5,880 bases of DNA from Firmicutes bacterium UBA5473 (GTDB lineage Bacteria; Bacillota; DTU084). This document shows, one piece after another, positions 5,512 through 5,880 of the stretch. The first letter of the stretch is position 1, and each line of letters begins with the position of its first letter. The position numbers were made by a program, and so were the translations under genes. The notes below the pieces were generated by a model. The model worked only from the letters and a program-made list of their open reading frames with translations, searched no databases and was not told the origin of the DNA. Where the stretch lies: the NCBI GenBank assembly GCA_002427165.1, contig DIQB01000122.1:8092-13971 (forward strand), in the 5' to 3' direction.

Positions 5512-5546
5512 CATGGCCTCGGAATTTTCCGAGGCCATGATCTTTT
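5512..5546 (+). terminator. Rho-independent terminator of the dnaX-ebfC-recR operon
   Basis: A near-palindromic stem (5512-5522 with 5529-5539, CATGGCCTCGG / CCGAGGCCATG) with loop AATTTT is followed by ATCTTTT at 5540-5546. It starts eight bases after the recR stop. It also lies directly behind the stop of the minus-strand open frame at 5545-5718, so it may act in both directions, though the minus-strand tail is poor in T. Confidence 0.88.
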
Positions 5547-5718
5547 AAACCTTAAATAGCTCTGGAAACTGATTAATAATACCAGCTGCCATAACATTTG
5601 CCATTGTGAGCGCCTGATGCTCAATTTCATCATAAATTGCGATCCTCGCTTCATAATTTGCAGTGAGCATAGCTACCGCTTCATCTTTTGTTAGTGCTAA
5701 ATGTTCAAATAGCATCAT
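5545..5718 (-). CDS. Hypothetical small protein of unknown function (57 aa)
   Basis: On the minus strand, an ATG-ATG start at 5718 opens a 57-codon frame ending in TAA at 5545-5547. The product is protein-like: mostly helical, Ala- and Met-rich, with acidic and aromatic residues spaced as in an amphipathic helix (K-D-E-A-V-A-M-L-T-A-N-Y-E-A-R-I-A-I-Y-D-E near 11-31), and it ends F-P-E-L-F-K-V. No membrane segment, zinc site or known domain is seen. The ribosome site is weak (TTGAAGA just before the start), and the preceding frame stops four bases upstream, so reinitiation is possible. The neighbourhood is more A+T-rich than the housekeeping genes. I do not recognise the family; it recalls small helical proteins in mobile regions of clostridia, but that is only an impression. 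Reality as a gene is moderately likely. Confidence 0.45.
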   Translation of the reverse strand: MMLFEHLALTKDEAVAMLTANYEARIAIYDEIEHQALTMANVMAAGIINQFPELFKV

Positions 5719-5721
5719 TCT

Positions 5722-5880
5722 TCAATCGTCTACAAACCAAAAGGGATTGATTTTACCAAGAAAGATTGCGTTCTCCGCTGCGTTGGCATACCCGCTTTTT
5801 CTGTAGGCAGAATAAGTGTAATTCTAATTTCTACACATATTTTTGATTAAGGGAAGCGCTCCAACAAGGAAGTCAATATT
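5722..5880 (-). pseudogene. Broken or partial reading frame with in-frame amber, cut by the window edge
   Basis: Read on the minus strand from the window edge, one frame gives 18 sense codons (N-I-D-F-L-V-G-A-L-P-L-I-K-N...), an amber TAG at 5824-5826, then 33 further sense codons (including S-G-Y-A-N-A-A-E-N-A and G-K-I-N-P-F-W-F-V-D-D) ending in TGA at 5722-5724, four bases before the next ATG. No start codon lies in the second part. It may be a decayed gene, a gene with a read-through amber, or non-coding sequence that is open by chance. The true extent lies outside the window. Low confidence. Confidence 0.25.

Noticed and set aside
5469..5654. Minus-strand open frame of 61 codons overlapping the recR end and its terminator.
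   Set aside because: It crosses the terminator hairpin and the recR C-terminus; the alternative frame at 5545-5718 is better protein-like sequence.

Overview
The window looks like a chromosomal segment of a Gram-positive (Firmicutes) bacterium, probably a clostridial or Peptococcaceae-type lineage. The strongest reason is the order tRNA-Ser(GGA), large Alu-domain SRP RNA, dnaX, ebfC/ybaB, recR, which is the order known around Bacillus subtilis scr-dnaX-yaaK-recR. The long SRP RNA, strong purine-rich Shine-Dalgarno sites and sigma-A type promoters with 17-nt spacers agree. I cannot name a species from sequence reading alone.

Layout. Positions 1-190 hold a tiny two-helix SPW-family membrane protein. 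Positions 191-400 hold a likely promoter and a stretch that looks like a decayed partial copy of the next gene. Positions 401-1408 encode a cytoplasmic SGNH/GDSL-type hydrolase with an N-terminal beta-rich domain. Positions 1511-1678 encode a 55-residue zinc-ribbon protein with one membrane helix, preceded by a good promoter lying between the arms of an 11-bp perfect inverted repeat. Positions 1679-1862 hold no gene but have RNA-like structure ending in a strong hairpin. A GreA/GreB-family factor lies on the minus strand (1863-2303). Its promoter is divergent from a near-consensus promoter that drives the tRNA.

The rest is a plus-strand information-processing cluster: tRNA-Ser, SRP RNA, dnaX (clamp-loader tau subunit), ebfC (nucleoid-associated protein) and recR (recombination mediator). 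dnaX and ebfC overlap at ATGA, and ebfC and recR are one base apart, so these three are an operon with translational coupling. A strong intrinsic terminator closes it at 5512-5546. The tRNA promoter is the only convincing promoter upstream of the operon, so the operon may be fed by readthrough past the SRP RNA.

After the terminator (5545-5880) the sequence becomes more A+T-rich, and the best reading is minus-strand: a 57-codon open frame of unknown function, preceded by a reading frame broken by an amber codon that runs off the window edge. This may be the edge of a mobile or decaying region.

Most of the window is conserved housekeeping. The points most worth following up are the decayed gene copy before the hydrolase, the inverted repeat around the zinc-ribbon promoter, the structured intergenic region at 1731-1861, and the unexplained minus-strand frames at the right edge.
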